64,000 nt of DNA, taken from Silene latifolia. Taxonomy: Eukaryota; Streptophyta; Magnoliopsida; Caryophyllales; Caryophyllaceae. The notes beneath the pieces were generated by a model. The model saw only the letters and a list, made by a program, of their open reading frames with translations, had not been told where the DNA came from and made no database searches. Positions 21,856-34,933 of this stretch are shown in pieces. Position numbers and translations under genes: made by a program. The number at the start of each line of letters is the position of its first letter. Position 1 is the first letter of the stretch. Location of the stretch: contig NC_133529.1 of NCBI RefSeq assembly GCF_048544455.1, positions 44,059,456-44,123,455 of the forward strand, in the 5' to 3' direction.

Positions 21856-23892
21856 AGGTGACTAAAACTAGACCTTTATCTAAACTATCCTACTAACATA
21901 GCCGATATGAGACAATTAGCGGGTCTCACTCCGCCCCTTCAACTCACAACAAGACAACCATGAGGTAGGATGCCTTCTTGCAAGGCAAGGTGGGTCTTGC
22001 CAAAATGGCGACACATCCAAGCATTAAGCACACAAAATCAAGTAATGGATGCATCTACAAAAGAATAGCCACTTTCCTCATCTAAGTGGCGGAAATTATC
22101 TATAAGGGAAGCAATTCAAGGGTACACAATCCTTCATAGATGCAATTTGTTCAAACTACTAAGCCTAGAAGGATACCAATAAATCACCTCCAAAATGTGT
22201 CAAGCTAGGGTACCTTTGTCCTCAATCGTTAAATGCTTTTGTCAAGAGTAGACTCCCTATGGTGTTAGAAACACTGGAGGATCGCGGAATTCCCCCTCTT
22301 GCCTAGACAAGAAGAAGGGTCGTCCCCTCTCTACCATGCACAAAAATGGATAAGATGGAAAAGGGATCGATAGTATTTGAGTTTCATTTTGGGAGTTTGC
22401 TTTCATTGTTGTTTTTCCCCCCAATTTCTTGTGGCATATAACATTTGAGAACACTATCTTTTTGCCATTTCTTTTTGATTTTTGGCATTTCAACACTTGA
22501 CAACTTTCAGCTTTTCTTTGCATTTCTTTTTGAACATTTTCAAAGTCACCCCATATGTAGGGAGGGTGCCTTATTTTTGAAGCTTTAGGAGTCTATTTTT
22601 GCTTCTCTTTTCTTTTGATGCATTTTGCAAACTTTCTTTCACTTTTCATTTCATTGAACTCAAATTGATTTCTTTTTGTGCCCATTCCCTTTGATGACAA
22701 AATGTGTGGTAGAACATGGATGAATGGATGGATGGATGCATGGTTTCAAGGGTCACCTTAGAATAAACGGTAGCCAAGGAGTTATCACACCACAAGGTAC
22801 TCTCGACTAGGCCTGAAACCATGGGTCAAAGGATACTAGCATGACACATCCTAGGGTGTTTTACAAGTATTCTACAAGCAAAGTCTTAAGAATAAAAAGC
22901 ATCTACTAGGGCCTATATACGCTTGTCAAGCTTCCCAAGTAGACGGTTTCGCAAAATTTTTCTAACATGCAAACTACATGCCATGATGCAACTAACATAT
23001 AAACATCCTAATGCATATGATTCTACCAACTAATATGCCATATAAACTAAATGCAAGTCCTAAGTTCACATTGTTTATACCGCATCAATCAAAATAAAGC
23101 CCCATAGTCATTAACATAAAGAGGAAAAAGGAGATTGGAAAGATCATACCATGCGGTCTTCAATATCCTCATGTCTCGGATGTGGCGTAGTCGATCAATG
23201 TGAAAAAGGACAAACACAATATATACAAAACAATATATACATGACTACACTACAAAGGAAATGAACTTGTTTTTGGGTTTTTCAATTTTTCAAATTTTTA
23301 TGGTTTTTGTTTTTATGAAATTAAAAGACATATTTTGTATTTTTCAAAAAATTTCAATTTTTATCATTTTTTTGGAATATAAATTCCCATCCCCCACTTT
23401 ATTTTGGACATTGTCCTCAATGTACATGTAGGAGTAGGAATAAAAAGAAAAACATGTTTTTGGATTTTTGGTTTTATGGAAATAGAGTATAAATGCGATG
23501 ATATGGTATGAATGAATGCATGCTCTAACTAAATGCAATTCTATATGACATATATAACAAATGAATGCAATCTAAACTATACTATGTGATGTATGATTTC
23601 TAGTAAATTATGGTCACCTATGATCAAACCTCCCCAAACCGATTTAAACACTATTTCTAGTGTAGAAAAGAATAGGATTGGTCATTAGTGATTATGCATG
23701 AATTCTAGTCTATATGCAACTATCTACATGAATTATATTATAATGCAATTATATTATATGAACTAACTAATGTAGATGCAATATGAAAAATAATACAAAT
23801 GCAAGCAAAAGCTACACTAAATGCAATGTAAATATAAAAGAGAGAGGGAGAGATGGGTATCATACAAATGGGAGTGGTGAATTAGGCCTCTT
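21856..23892 (-). other. 3' UTR of element C
   Basis: About 2 kb of non-coding DNA matching the 3' UTRs of E and F in blocks, with a short GGAT tandem stretch near 22715-22735 and T-rich runs (about 23265-23370). No gene seen. Confidence 0.7.
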
Positions 23893-24624
23893 TCACTCGT
23901 CATCCTCATCTTGGTCGTAGCCATAACCATGAGAGCTTCCGGCTTGATCATGTCCGGGTGCTTGGCCCCAATATCCTCCTTGGTCAAAATCTCCTCCTTG
24001 TCCCGAGTACCCTCCACCTTGGCTAGAATGCCCTCCATCGCCGCGACTCCAAGTTTGGTCCCCATAATTTGGGAACAAGAGCTCCGGTTGTGCCCAAGAG
24101 GGCTTAGGACCATTGGGGTCAATATACCCTTGTTGAGCCATGTTATAATATTGGGGTTAGAGGGCTAAGTAGTTGTCTTCCGTCCCTTTATGCACCCCAA
24201 GGTCCACTCTATTCATGAGTGCCATCAAATCATTAATACCCGGTATCTTCCCTTTGAGGGGGATTTTCAAGAATTTGGATATCAAGGAGGTAGCTTGGTG
24301 GAGGAGAGTATGGACTCAATCTTGGGTCAATGCCCGGTATCTTCCATCCTTCAAGGATCATCGAAGTGCAACCCTTGGTGTACCATTCCACACTCCCATC
24401 TTGAGTGTAGTTGCACCATCGGTGACTATAGAAGATGGTGTGCTCATCAATCAAAGTCCTCCCTTCAAGAGGAATATAGGTTCCTCGGGCATTGAACCCG
24501 GGACAAAGGTGTTTAGCCAAAATTGTAATTAGACCTCCCATCACGAAGGTTTTAAGTTGAGATGTCCCTTGAGCAAAGTCATGGAACCTAGTGAGTATCT
24601 CAAGTGGCGTATTGAAGTTATAAC
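23893..24624 (-). pseudogene. ORF2 of element C, C-terminal part
   Basis: Continues the ATHILA ORF-1-like gene whose first part is at 33472-34159; element D and its ATAAC duplication lie between. It is in frame from the junction through VMGGLITILAKHLCPGF and WYTKGCTSMILEGW to about 24233. A stop or frameshift and loss of the Pro-rich linker follow, then KPSWAQPELLFPN and a Gly/Gln/Ser-rich tail ending in acidic residues at 23893. The conserved SWAQ/D-x-E-x-LFP motif matches E and F. Confidence 0.7.
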
Positions 24625-25934
24625 TGTTGGGAAATGTGTCCTCAACAATAGTGCGATCATATTATTTAAATATCATTATTAAATCTCATTTCAAGAATAC
24701 GGAAGGGATGATACATTACATATATAGTCAACTGGTCCACACATATCGGTAATGATTGGCTGGCTAGAGTTTGACATTACTGTCGTGCGACGGTGGTGAT
24801 CAGTTGATCCCTTGAGGTCACACCTAAAGGACGATTCCCTTAATTGAAAAGGTTAATTAGTTGTATACCGTCTGATTAATTAATTCCTTAAAATTGAACG
24901 ATTCGATTTACGAGAGAGAATATTGATATCTTATTGTAATGGGATTAAATAAGATTTATTTTAGTAATAAAATGCTTTGTTGCTAAAATTGTTTATTGTT
25001 TGAGAAACAATAAAGATAAGAATGAATGGTTAATTATAATTACAAGAAGTTGTGAATTATAACTATATGACCCATTTTATTTATGTGATCAAGTATCACT
25101 TGTCAATTTGTTGTATGTAATTTAATTAATTCATGAAATGATATTTATGTGATAAATATGCATTAAATTAATTAATAACATGTATCATATAACATGTGAC
25201 ATATTGTGTGACAAATGACAAATTGACAAAAATAAAATGGTAGTCCATTTTAAGTAAATGGACTGAAAATGAAGGTGTGTTAGTGGGTTTTGGTTGTTTT
25301 ATTTTATTTGATAAAATAAACATAATGATGCCTACCTACAACTAGTCTTACACATCTTACACACCTACTATTTTTGATAAGAGAAAAAGAAAAGCAATGA
25401 TGCTCTTTGAGCATGTGTTAGCGGCCACACTACTCTTAATTAAGTAGTGTTGGTTCTTTTCTCTTATTCTTACACTACCATTAAATTAACATGCAAAATG
25501 TTCATGAATATTCTCTCTTCTCTCTCCTTAATATTCATCAAAAAGATGAGTATTTTGATTCAAATTGTTCATATAAATTACTAAGATTACTAGAAGTAGT
25601 ATATGAGTATTAGTAATAGATTTTAAGGTAAACTACATTACAAACATCTAGTACATGTTTATTTGTGGGATTAAGGGATTGTCTTGGGTGCTACTAATTG
25701 GAGAATCTCTACTTTGGGATTTTTGTATGTTCATCCATTATTGGAAAGCTCAAGAACTAACAAGAAGGAGATCTTGTTGGTGCCCAATATGACCGAAATT
25801 ATTATGGTGAGAAAATGTTTTCTTATCTTCTTTTATTAAAGTTTGCATGCATAAAATCCACCTTTAATTTTATGACAAATTAATTTCCACATATATGAGT
25901 ATGTTAGTATGTATATGAATCTACATTTCCTTCA
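24625..25934 (+). repeat. 5' LTR of element D
   Basis: Begins TGTTGGGAAATG and ends TTTCCTTCA. Almost identical to 32156-33466. Confidence 0.93.
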
Positions 25935-25936
25935 AT

Positions 25937-25951
25937 CGGTATCATGAGCCA
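25937..25951 (+). promoter_or_regulatory. Primer binding site of element D
   Basis: CGGTATCATGAGCCA starts 2 nt after the LTR. It resembles the copia tRNA-Met site TGGTATCAGAGCC with small changes. Confidence 0.65.
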
Positions 25952-28640
25952 CGGTTGTTTGCATGCAAATCGGTTAAAAGTTTTTCCGAGTTATAAGAAT
26001 AACAAATAAAACTTGTAAAATTTGTGTTATTATGAGATATCACGAAATTAATCCATGCATGTTAATATTTCTGGTCCTAAAATGTTTTAGGATATTTTGG
26101 TTAATTTTACGGATTTTTATTGTTCATATTTTACAATAATGGCATTTAAATATGATTTTATGAGTAAAAATGTCATTTTTGGTCGAAAATTAGCTATACT
26201 TCGAATTTTCAGTTGGTTTTTGGATATGTTGTCACATATATTATTTTGAGATAACCTGTAAATTTTCATAATTTTTGGACTTGTTATGCTCGAAAAATGA
26301 ATTTTTCATTATTAAATTCGGATTTAGGTGAAAAATAGGTTAATATGAGTTAAATTTCGAATCTGGTCATAGAAAATTAATATGTTGTCACATGCAATTT
26401 TACAAGATGTGTAAAATAATTGGCTATAAAGAAGTCTTTTTGCATGATTTATGGATTTTTGAAGAAAAATAGCATAAATAGTGACATTATTAGTGGAAAA
26501 TTAATAAAACATAATCTATGACTTAGGAAAAACGTCTAATGTTGCATTTTATTATCTTTTTCAGATCTAAAATTGAAAAGTTAGTGAAAATAATTTTTCC
26601 ATGTTTTTATGATTATTTTATTAAAAATCGATAAACCGCAACATTGTTTTTCCGGAAACTTTTCGAAATTTTTAACCTAAGATTTTGAACATTATGAGTG
26701 TCATGGAATTTTTCCAGAATGTTCATAAATTTAAATTTCAAATTTTGAATTTATTTGAAATTTTGTGATTTATTTGAAGTTTATGGCTTATTTTTGTAAT
26801 TTTGGTCCATTTATGAACAATTTTATAAAATATGGGTTAATTATGGTCAAATTATTAGTGAAGACTATATTTTGAGTCCTAAGAGGTTAGGGTAATTAAC
26901 TTATGCATAAATATGAGTTTATGTATTTTTGTGATTATAAAAATGTTGAAATCACGCAAACGTCGAAAAAACCGAGTAATATACGATATTGGCTATTTAA
27001 AGGCGATTTAGCATAAAATTGAGCATGTTCATACATATTATAATGCTGCATTTTCTTTATGATTGTCATAATTTTAATTTATGTAATTTTGAATTATGTA
27101 ATTTTACTTAGTATGGCCTTAGATTTTAATTGGTATTTCCCGAAATGTATGGGAATATCGATTCGGTTGTAATTTTTATTGTGATCTCGTATCACCGTTT
27201 TGTAATTTAATAGATTTATTTTAATTTATAAGTTACAAATGTATAATAGGAAATTATGTAATTTATTATGTAATTTTATTCATTCCGGAGTTCCCAAAGA
27301 CGGATTTCTTCAAGAATGGTGATACATATAGACGGTGTTACCTCGAGATGCGTGCCACAACCGAAGTTCAAGGGACCAATGAAGTTGGTTTCCGAATATG
27401 TAATAGATAAATAGTTTTTCTATTTTAGGAAAGGCCATACTAGGATTTATTTATCTTTATGCTTGCATTTTATTTTATGTCACATGCATCGCTAAATCGC
27501 CATAACTAAAACATGCATCTTTATTTTATCGAGTTTATCGACCGTGTCAATTAAAATTATCGTAGTTCACCGCTTTAGTTCACTTAAAACGTGATAGATA
27601 ATAAATTGACATGACCTCTCGCTAAAACAATCAATTGAGACATAGCCTTACCAAATAGTAGAAACCATGAAAACCTATTTCGCGAGGGAGTGCGCTCGGC
27701 CCCACCGGGGTACAAACCTTGTTACGTAGGGGAAGTGGGTGATGAATGTTAATCCACCGAATTCATGTTGATAAGGGATGTATCGGCCACACCGTGCCCA
27801 AGTTAATGTGAGTTTGGATCATGGACACATTTATTCGAAATTTGGATTGAACTCAACAAAAGTTTTTGATAAGGGATGTATCGGCCCCACCGTGCCCTTG
27901 TCGAATGTGTTTTGGGCTAAAGATAATTGTTAATGTAATATTATCGACCAAGAGTTCTAAAAGTAGAATCGATTAAACGTTAATCCACCGAGTTATATTG
28001 ATAAAGGATGTATCGGCCCCACCGTGCCTAAGTCAATATGAATTTGGGTCTTGGAATCATTTATCATAGTTGGGTAGAGGTCACTATGTAAATGCTATAC
28101 TTGTTTTTCAAGTATTAATATAACGATAAATGTTAAGTTTTCCATTATTCCGTTATCATATTGTTCTATTTCTTTTTGCCACAATTCATATACGATATCA
28201 TTTTGATTTTGATACAAAACTCCATTAAAACATTGTAACTAAAGACAAAATTTGAATTTTCTTCAAAGACCTCGTATTTACCATTGCTAAGGATCTCTTG
28301 CAAAGAGTATAGATTAAAGTTATTCATTATCAAACAGGTTTTTGATTCTTGACTAACACATCTACTTACAATGGATTATTATTCATATACTTAATTGAAT
28401 TAAGTACCTTGAAGCGATAAATTGTTTTGGTAATTAGTTTTGTCAAGAATTCGTAATTGACCAAAATAACGCAACCACTTCAATGAAAGTTTTAAGACTA
28501 AAACGAACAAATGAAGAGTAATCTTCATGAATTCAATTTTGCTTCTCAAAGCAAAGACTCATTGAAATAAGTGGGAGCATTCTCTTAAACCGTTAAGATG
28601 AGGACGAGGTTCAAGAAGTAAAGATTATAATGGAATTGAT
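25952..28640 (+). other. Long AT-rich leader of element D
   Basis: About 2.7 kb without an ORF before the gag relic. It contains a three-copy repeat at 27747-28045. I see no coding landmark; the first part is poly-T and ATTTT-rich. Confidence 0.5.
27747..28045 (+). repeat. Three-copy repeat in the D leader
   Basis: A unit with GATAAGGGATGTATCGGCC followed by CCACCGTGCC starts at about 27768, 27866 and 27998. Copies 1 and 3 share an upstream extension GTTAATCCACCGA (27748 and 27979), giving a 230-bp period between them. Confidence 0.75.
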
Positions 28641-31200
28641 ACAAGGTAATGTTAAAGGTACGATTTTGTTGAGAATGACGATACTAAACCTATCAATCCC
28701 AACCGATAAAGTTTCCATTGTCTTAAATGTTGGACACGAGAAAGGAAACTACCCCAAATTATTGAAGAATCAACAAGTTAGTTGTGGGACATCTAATGGG
28801 ACCTTCTTCTTTAAAAGTGTTTATTTGATTAAACATAAATTTTGCTAGTGCCACTTCGTCAATATTAGAAACCAGTGGAGGTTTTCATCATTGTACTTGA
28901 TACATAGGATGATTAGAATATGACGACTAGCAACAATAATGTCGAGAGATAGAGTAATTGTATACTCAATCTAGTTTTTGGATTTAAAGTTGTACTTAAT
29001 TATGACTATTAAGTGCATAAACTCTAAATAAGAATATAAACTTGTTAAGATACAAAAGAGGTTTTCACTTTTGTGACCCTATACACCACGATTTGATGTA
29101 TGGCTAGCCCATTATCAAGGTGATTATATTCTAAACCAAACTAGAATGATATATCATGTAGATGATGTAAGATTCAAATTGGTAACCCAAGATTAAACCT
29201 TAAATTTTGGAATGATGAACGCAAAGAGGTATCGAGTACTCTTGAAACCATTAGATTGTTAATGGTATATGCGTATCTTGTATTCAAAGCAAAATGTCTC
29301 ATGCCTTTTGGTTGAAAAGGAGATCGAGGTTGTAAATCATCTATCCAAAATAGGTTGATCATTATCTTTTACCAACGATTTAAGTTGACACTAATATGTT
29401 CACTTAATAAGGTAAATAGAGAAATCCTTGAAGAATTTCAAAGAGTTCAAGGAATCACGATTTAGTCGTGATGGGATTAAAAAAGTGAAGACTTTGATAT
29501 AAGCCAAATGAATTGTGATATAGTATCACAAATTAATCTCTCTTAACATGCATTATGGGATAATGTATGATTGGATAAGAATTCAAACGCTATTCGATAA
29601 GGTTTGGACTTCGATCAAGTTACTTTGAGTTACTTGATCCTTTTGGGGATTTTATCATTTTGTCTAAATTGTTTTTCCACTAAATCGAATCATATGAGAT
29701 ATGAAATGGTAAGGGTACCATGTTTGTAAGTTTTCACAAGAAACAAATGCTCATTTTTCTCTTCAATTATCACGAGTACGACGGGTTTGCGGCTCGTGAA
29801 GCTGTCTTTCTAAAATACTAGTTTATTTTTAGAAGACAGAGTGGGAGAAATTATTCAAGAGCCACAAAGAATGCCACAAAGAATGTTATGTCGCAAGAAA
29901 CTGGTCTTTCTTGGCTACATGAGACGTTTTGTGTAAGACGTTGTTTCTTCAAAACCTAGGAGGTTAAATTCGTCACTTGTTAAAAATGATGAATTCATGC
30001 TACTTTTAAGAAAGTAAAGAGCTTATAACTTACAAAAGAAATTGTTTGATTCAAGTTGATTACTTCTAGAAAGTAAACATATGACTTACATAAGAGTGTT
30101 TAAGTCACAACTCAATACAAGGCTTAGAGCCATGAAAATCCGAAATTAAAGGGCTTGATTAGTGACAAAGGGTTTTGCACTAATAAAGAGATATTTCAAA
30201 GTTTGATTGGTTGCAAAGGGTTTTGCACCAGTTGAAATGCTTAAGTCTATTTGGATCTTCTTAGGGATTGTGTTTCATTATTATGAAATACACAGCAAGT
30301 GAATCTAAAACCCACTTCTTCAATAGAAGGAATGTATTCAATACATGTCATGAGTTTTGTAGATTCTTGCAATCCTAAGATAATGAGAAACTTAAGAGAG
30401 AATCTTAAGTAGGACATCAGTGAGTTGGAATCAACATTTTGATCATGTGATAAAACATTTCTCGATAAGTCGAAAAGTTGTGTTTATACATGGAGTTTAG
30501 TGGGAGTTACGCAAGTTTTAATTAGTCCGATATGTGGATGACATATTGATCATTGAGAATGATTTAAGACTCTTGGAGTATTATAATACATCTTGAATAT
30601 CCGGATTTATGAAGATAAATCCACATGATATTAGCGTCGTTAAGAAGTCTTATGTTGATAAGATTCATGACTAGTTCAATTAAATTGAATATATTTGATT
30701 GATTTCATTTGCTTATTTGGCGAATCAATTAAAAAGAAATGATGTATAACACTTCATATGCTTTGAGTATGATGAATTGTTTTCAAAATCGAATTTAAGT
30801 AATCTTTACCAAGTAAGCCATAAAGATTACCCTTAAGTGCTTGTAGAAGCATTAAGGCTATGATGCAAAGTGTTTATGATGCAATTTTGTGTAAAGGTGT
30901 TACACAAGTGACAATTGACAATTGAGATTGCGCATGGTTCCCGACAAAACCATAATCAAAACACATTAGGATGGTTAAGATACCATTGTGGCAATTTTAA
31001 TTAAGAAGTAGATTTTCTAGAATCGTTCTAGGCAATAAAGAACAATGATAGATATTTATAACGGAAATTAAGTACACTTGCGATCATGAGATGTGCAAGA
31101 AGGATGAGTCCCGCACATTAATTGTGAAAAACAGTGGGAGCTATTCTTAGGCTAGAGGACCTATGTCTTGATTGGATCTTGACACGTACTCAAAAAGTTT
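28641..31200 (+). pseudogene. Copia gag-pol relic of element D
   Basis: The zinc-knuckle tail GHEKGNYPKLLKN is at about 28731-28770 with its cysteines lost, and the RT box YVDDILIIEND is at 30531-30563. Many stops and frameshifts interrupt every frame. It is collinear with 1-2400 of element A. The contrast with the fresh LTRs means the coding region was dead before this copy inserted. Confidence 0.7.
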
Positions 31201-31451
31201 TGTAATGCAAATGTATACATTACAAAGGAAAACGAGTATGTAGTAAGGTTGAGTAAGGTACAAGAAGTTGATAAAACCTACTAACCAAAGCCTTCTCATA
31301 GGCTTAACATGATGAGTCATGTCATTTCAATTAAATTGAGATGAATAACTACATAAAAGATCAAATTAGATTATAGAATATGAAGTAGTAATCAAGCATT
31401 GACTATTCATATGTGATAATCGCATTTGTCGTTTGAGTTTTACTCTAAAAC

Positions 31452-32155
31452 TCATCTTTTATACTTTGTTACATCCAAACGGGTTGTAGAGACAACATTG
31501 AACCCCGTTAAAGTGAACACGGATTAGCATTGTATTCGCCCATAGTCACTTGTATGAGGTGACGTCTCGAAGTGACTAAAGTGTGATGCGATTGATGGCA
31601 AGTTCAAGTGCCATAGAGTCATGTGAGATGACTAGTCGATCACATAGGCGGACTATTAGGAACACTTTGTCGGGCAGTGACCGCTTATAGAGTTCGGCAA
31701 ATTTATATAGCCTGGTCGTGGCGAGAGCTACTATAGTATTCTAATGAGTCGATTCTTTTGACTAAAGACTATTCACCTAAGATGGCACGATTTCAGATTA
31801 ACTTTGATTTGTGTTACTACGACCTTCGTAAATGGGGTCAAATGGGCATATTTTGGGTTATGATGGCTGTGGCTAGTCGAAGGGAATGAGTGCGATAGGA
31901 ATTGTCCATCCCCTTGTCAGGGTTAAAACAATATCTCAGGGCCACTCGAGGAGTAATGAACTGGAAATGCGTGGCCACGCTCGGAAGGTATCCATGGTGG
32001 ATAAATTCCGGTCAATCAGTTATTCTCCAGATCGAGGAAACCACTCTCGATATGATCACTTGCAAGTACGACCGAAAGACACCTTGCATTGAGTGGGAGA
32101 TAGTAATAGGACAAGAGAATTGGTGACGCACACTTGTCGAGGACAAGTGGGAGAT
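31452..32155 (+). other. Conserved 3' non-coding block and PPT of element D
   Basis: Nearly identical to 2722-3428 in element A. It ends in ACAAGTGGGAGAT (32143-32155) next to the 3' LTR. Short frames near 31886-32126 look accidental. Confidence 0.6.
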
Positions 32156-33466
32156 TGTTGGGAAATGTGTCCTCAACAATAGTGCGATCATATTATTTAA
32201 ATATCATTATTAAATCTCATTTCAAGAATACGGAAGGGATGATACATTACATATATAGTCAACTGGTCCACACATATCGGTAATGATTGGCTGGCTAGAG
32301 TTTGACATTACTGTCGTGCGACGGTGGTGATCGATTGATCCCTTGAGGTCACACCTAAAGGACGATTCCCTTAATTGAAAAGGTTAATTAGTTGTATACC
32401 GTCTGATTAATTAATTCCTTAAAATTGAACGATTCGATTTACGAGAGAGAATATTGATATCTTATTGTAATGGGATTAAATAAGATTTATTTTAGTAATA
32501 AAATGCTTTGTTGCTAAAATTGTTTATTGTTTGAGAAACAATAAAGATAAGAATGAATGGTTAATTATAATTACAAGAAGTTGTGAATTATAACTATATG
32601 ACCCATTTTATTTATGTGATCAAGTATCACTTGTCAATTTGTTGTATGTAATTTAATTAATTCATGAAATGATATTTATGTGATAAATATGCATTAAATT
32701 AATTAATAACATGTATCATATAACATGTGACATATTGTGTGACAAATGACAAATTGACAAAAATAAAATGGTAGTCCATTTTAAGTAAATGGACCGAAAA
32801 TGAAGGTGTGTTAGTGGGTTTTGGTTGTTTTATTTTATTTGATAAAATAAACATAATGATGCCTACCTACAACTAGTCTTACACATCTTACACACCTACT
32901 ATTTTTGATAAGAGAAAAAGAAAAGCAATGATGCTCTTTGAGCATGTGTTGGGCGGCCACACTACTCTTAATTAAGTAGTGTTGGTTCTTTTCTCTTATT
33001 CTTACACTACCATTAAATTAACATGCAAAATGTTCATGAATATTCTCTCTTCTCTCTCCTTAATATTCATCAAAAAGATGAGTATTTTGATTCAAATTGT
33101 TCATATAAATTACTAAGATTACTAGAAGTAGTATATGAGTATTAGTAATAGATTTTAAGGTAAACTACATTACAAACATCTAGTACATGTTTATTTGTGG
33201 GATTAAGGGATTGTCTTGGGTGCTACTAATTGGAGAATCTCTACTTTGGGATTTTTGTATGTTCATCCATTATTGGAAAGCTCAAGAACTAACAAGAAGG
33301 AGATCTTGTTGGTGCCCAATATGACCGAAATTATTATGGTGAGAAAATGTTTTCTTATCTTCTTTTATTAAAGTTTGCATGCATAAAATCCACCTTTAAT
33401 TTTATGACAAATTAATTTCCACATATATGAGTATGTTAGTATGTATATGAATCTACATTTCCTTCA
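32156..33466 (+). repeat. 3' LTR of element D
   Basis: Begins TGTTGGGAAATG and ends TTTCCTTCA, followed by the duplication ATAAC. Confidence 0.93.
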
Positions 33467-33471
33467 ATAAC

Positions 33472-34159
33472 GCCTCACCGCACGAACATTCAAATAAGAC
33501 TCAAGAAAAGTTAAGTCGATGAGAGTACACCGATCTTGCTCGTACCTCCCATTGATGCATCCGGCTACAAAGCGTTCGGTGAATCGAATCACCGGATGTT
33601 GGATAGCAAATGTATAGCAACGCTTTATATGGGTAAAGTCCCTCCCGGAGATAGCTTTCCAAAGAAAATCCACATTAAAATTATCGGGCTTTTCGGTATA
33701 GGCGGTGGGTACTTCAAGACCAAAAACATAGGCAAATTCCTCAAGAGAAAGAACATGGTCTCGGTTGCATAACCTAAACTCCATGCCTAAATTGTTGCGG
33801 GCATCCGCTATAATGCGAAGGCTACTCAAGAACTCAAGGGTGAGACTAAGGTAAGTCTCTTCATGAGCATGGAAAAAGTTCCCAATGCCAAGGCCATTAA
33901 AGAACATTTCGGTAGGGTACCTTATCTTAAGGATTTCCAACACCCTAGTGTCAACAAATTGAGTAGGTTCGTATTTCTTACCTAGAAGCCCGACGAATTT
34001 TTCGCGTTGGTCGTCGGATAGGAAGATCACTTCTTGGAAGTTGTTGAGTTGTTCAATACCTCCCCTCATTATCACATCTCGTGGTGTTGAAGAGGTTGAT
34101 CCCTTGCGCTTCTTCCCGATTGATTCAATCAATTTCTTGGCCTTTCCCTTGGAGCTCAT
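33472..34159 (-). pseudogene. ORF2 of element C, N-terminal part
   Basis: Starts at ATG 34159 with a basic leader (MSSKGKAKKLIESIGKKRKG) that could be a nuclear signal. The ATHILA ORF-1-type domain follows: LSLTLEFLSSLRI, MEFRLCNRDHVLSLEEFAYVFGL, FLWKAISGRDF and the AIQHPVIRF / LIDLTFLESYLNVR block. The frame runs unbroken to the D insertion and resumes in frame at 24624. Until D arrived this half was intact. Confidence 0.8.
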
Positions 34160-34280
34160 GTTGGTGATGGGGGTGTTTTTGAGGATGTGGAGGTGATTTT
34201 GAGGATTGAAGAGGGTGTTTAGGGTTTGGTAAGATGAGGAAATGAGGGAGAAGAGGGGTGATTATATAGAAGAAGTAGGG

Positions 34281-34695
34281 AATCCGAACGGATAAGGATA
34301 GACCAAACCCGTTTTATCCGCATGAACAGTACAATCCGAGCGGATTGCAGTCGGGACGGGCGGATTCTCGATGGGGAAGACGGGCGTCTTTTATAGAATC
34401 CGCACGGATTGTAGAACAGAGAAATTCTTTGGTTGAGAAGCAGGAAAAAGACGGGCGGATTTTGCATGGGACGGACGTCTTTAATCAGGACGGGCGGATT
34501 CTTGACGATCGCACGGATTCGCATGCAATTAAAATCTTGATTCTAGACGTCATACGGGACGGGCGTCCCGTGAAGAGGACGGACGGATTGTCTGGGACGG
34601 GCGGATTTCTTTGAATCCGCTCGGATTCTTCCTCAATTTCAGCTTTTCTTTTCCGTTGGCCCTGGACGGGCGAATTCGCTTGGATCCGAGCGTCT
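34281..34695 (-). repeat. Palindrome array of element C
   Basis: Between ORF1 and ORF2. Modules include AATCCGAACGGAT, AATCCGAGCGGATT, GACGGGCGGATT (several), GACGGGCGTC, GGACGGACGTC and AATCCGCTCGGATT. Confidence 0.8.
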
Positions 34696-34905
34696 CTGCT
34701 TTTCTCTCCTTCTTCTTTCTTCTTTCGTGAAATGATAAACCCCTTTTCACTGATTTCCTCTTTTTCCTTATCCTTTTCTGAAATTTGCTTTAGGAAACAT
34801 GTAAGATGACTCTCTCTCTCTCCTCTCTCATACAAGAAATTAAATGCAAAAAATAAAATGTACAAAATTGTAAAAAATAAAAGGGTTCAAGAAATATCTT
34901 ACAAA

Positions 34906-34931
34906 TGGTGGTTTGAGGTAGGACTCCACCA
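34906..34931 (-). promoter_or_regulatory. Post-ORF1 hairpin of element C
   Basis: TGGTGG (34906-34911) and CCACCA (34926-34931), only 2 nt from the ORF1 stop on the sense strand. Confidence 0.7.
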
Positions 34932-34933
34932 AA

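Larger units (their letters stand above)
24625..33466 (+). mobile_element. Element D: coding-dead but recent Ty1/copia retrotransposon
   Basis: LTRs 24625-25934 and 32156-33466 (1310 and 1311 bp), flanked by ATAAC at 24620-24624 and 33467-33471. I count only about 3-4 differences between them (near 24804/32332, 25263/32793 and 25421/32949). A primer site resembling the tRNA-Met type follows the 5' LTR, and a PPT precedes the 3' LTR. The 6.2-kb interior has only decayed gag-pol. It splits ORF2 of element C. Confidence 0.93.

Noticed and set aside
31886..32126. Short ORFs in the 3' block of D
   Set aside because: Not open to the same extent in element A despite near identity; probably non-coding cis sequence.
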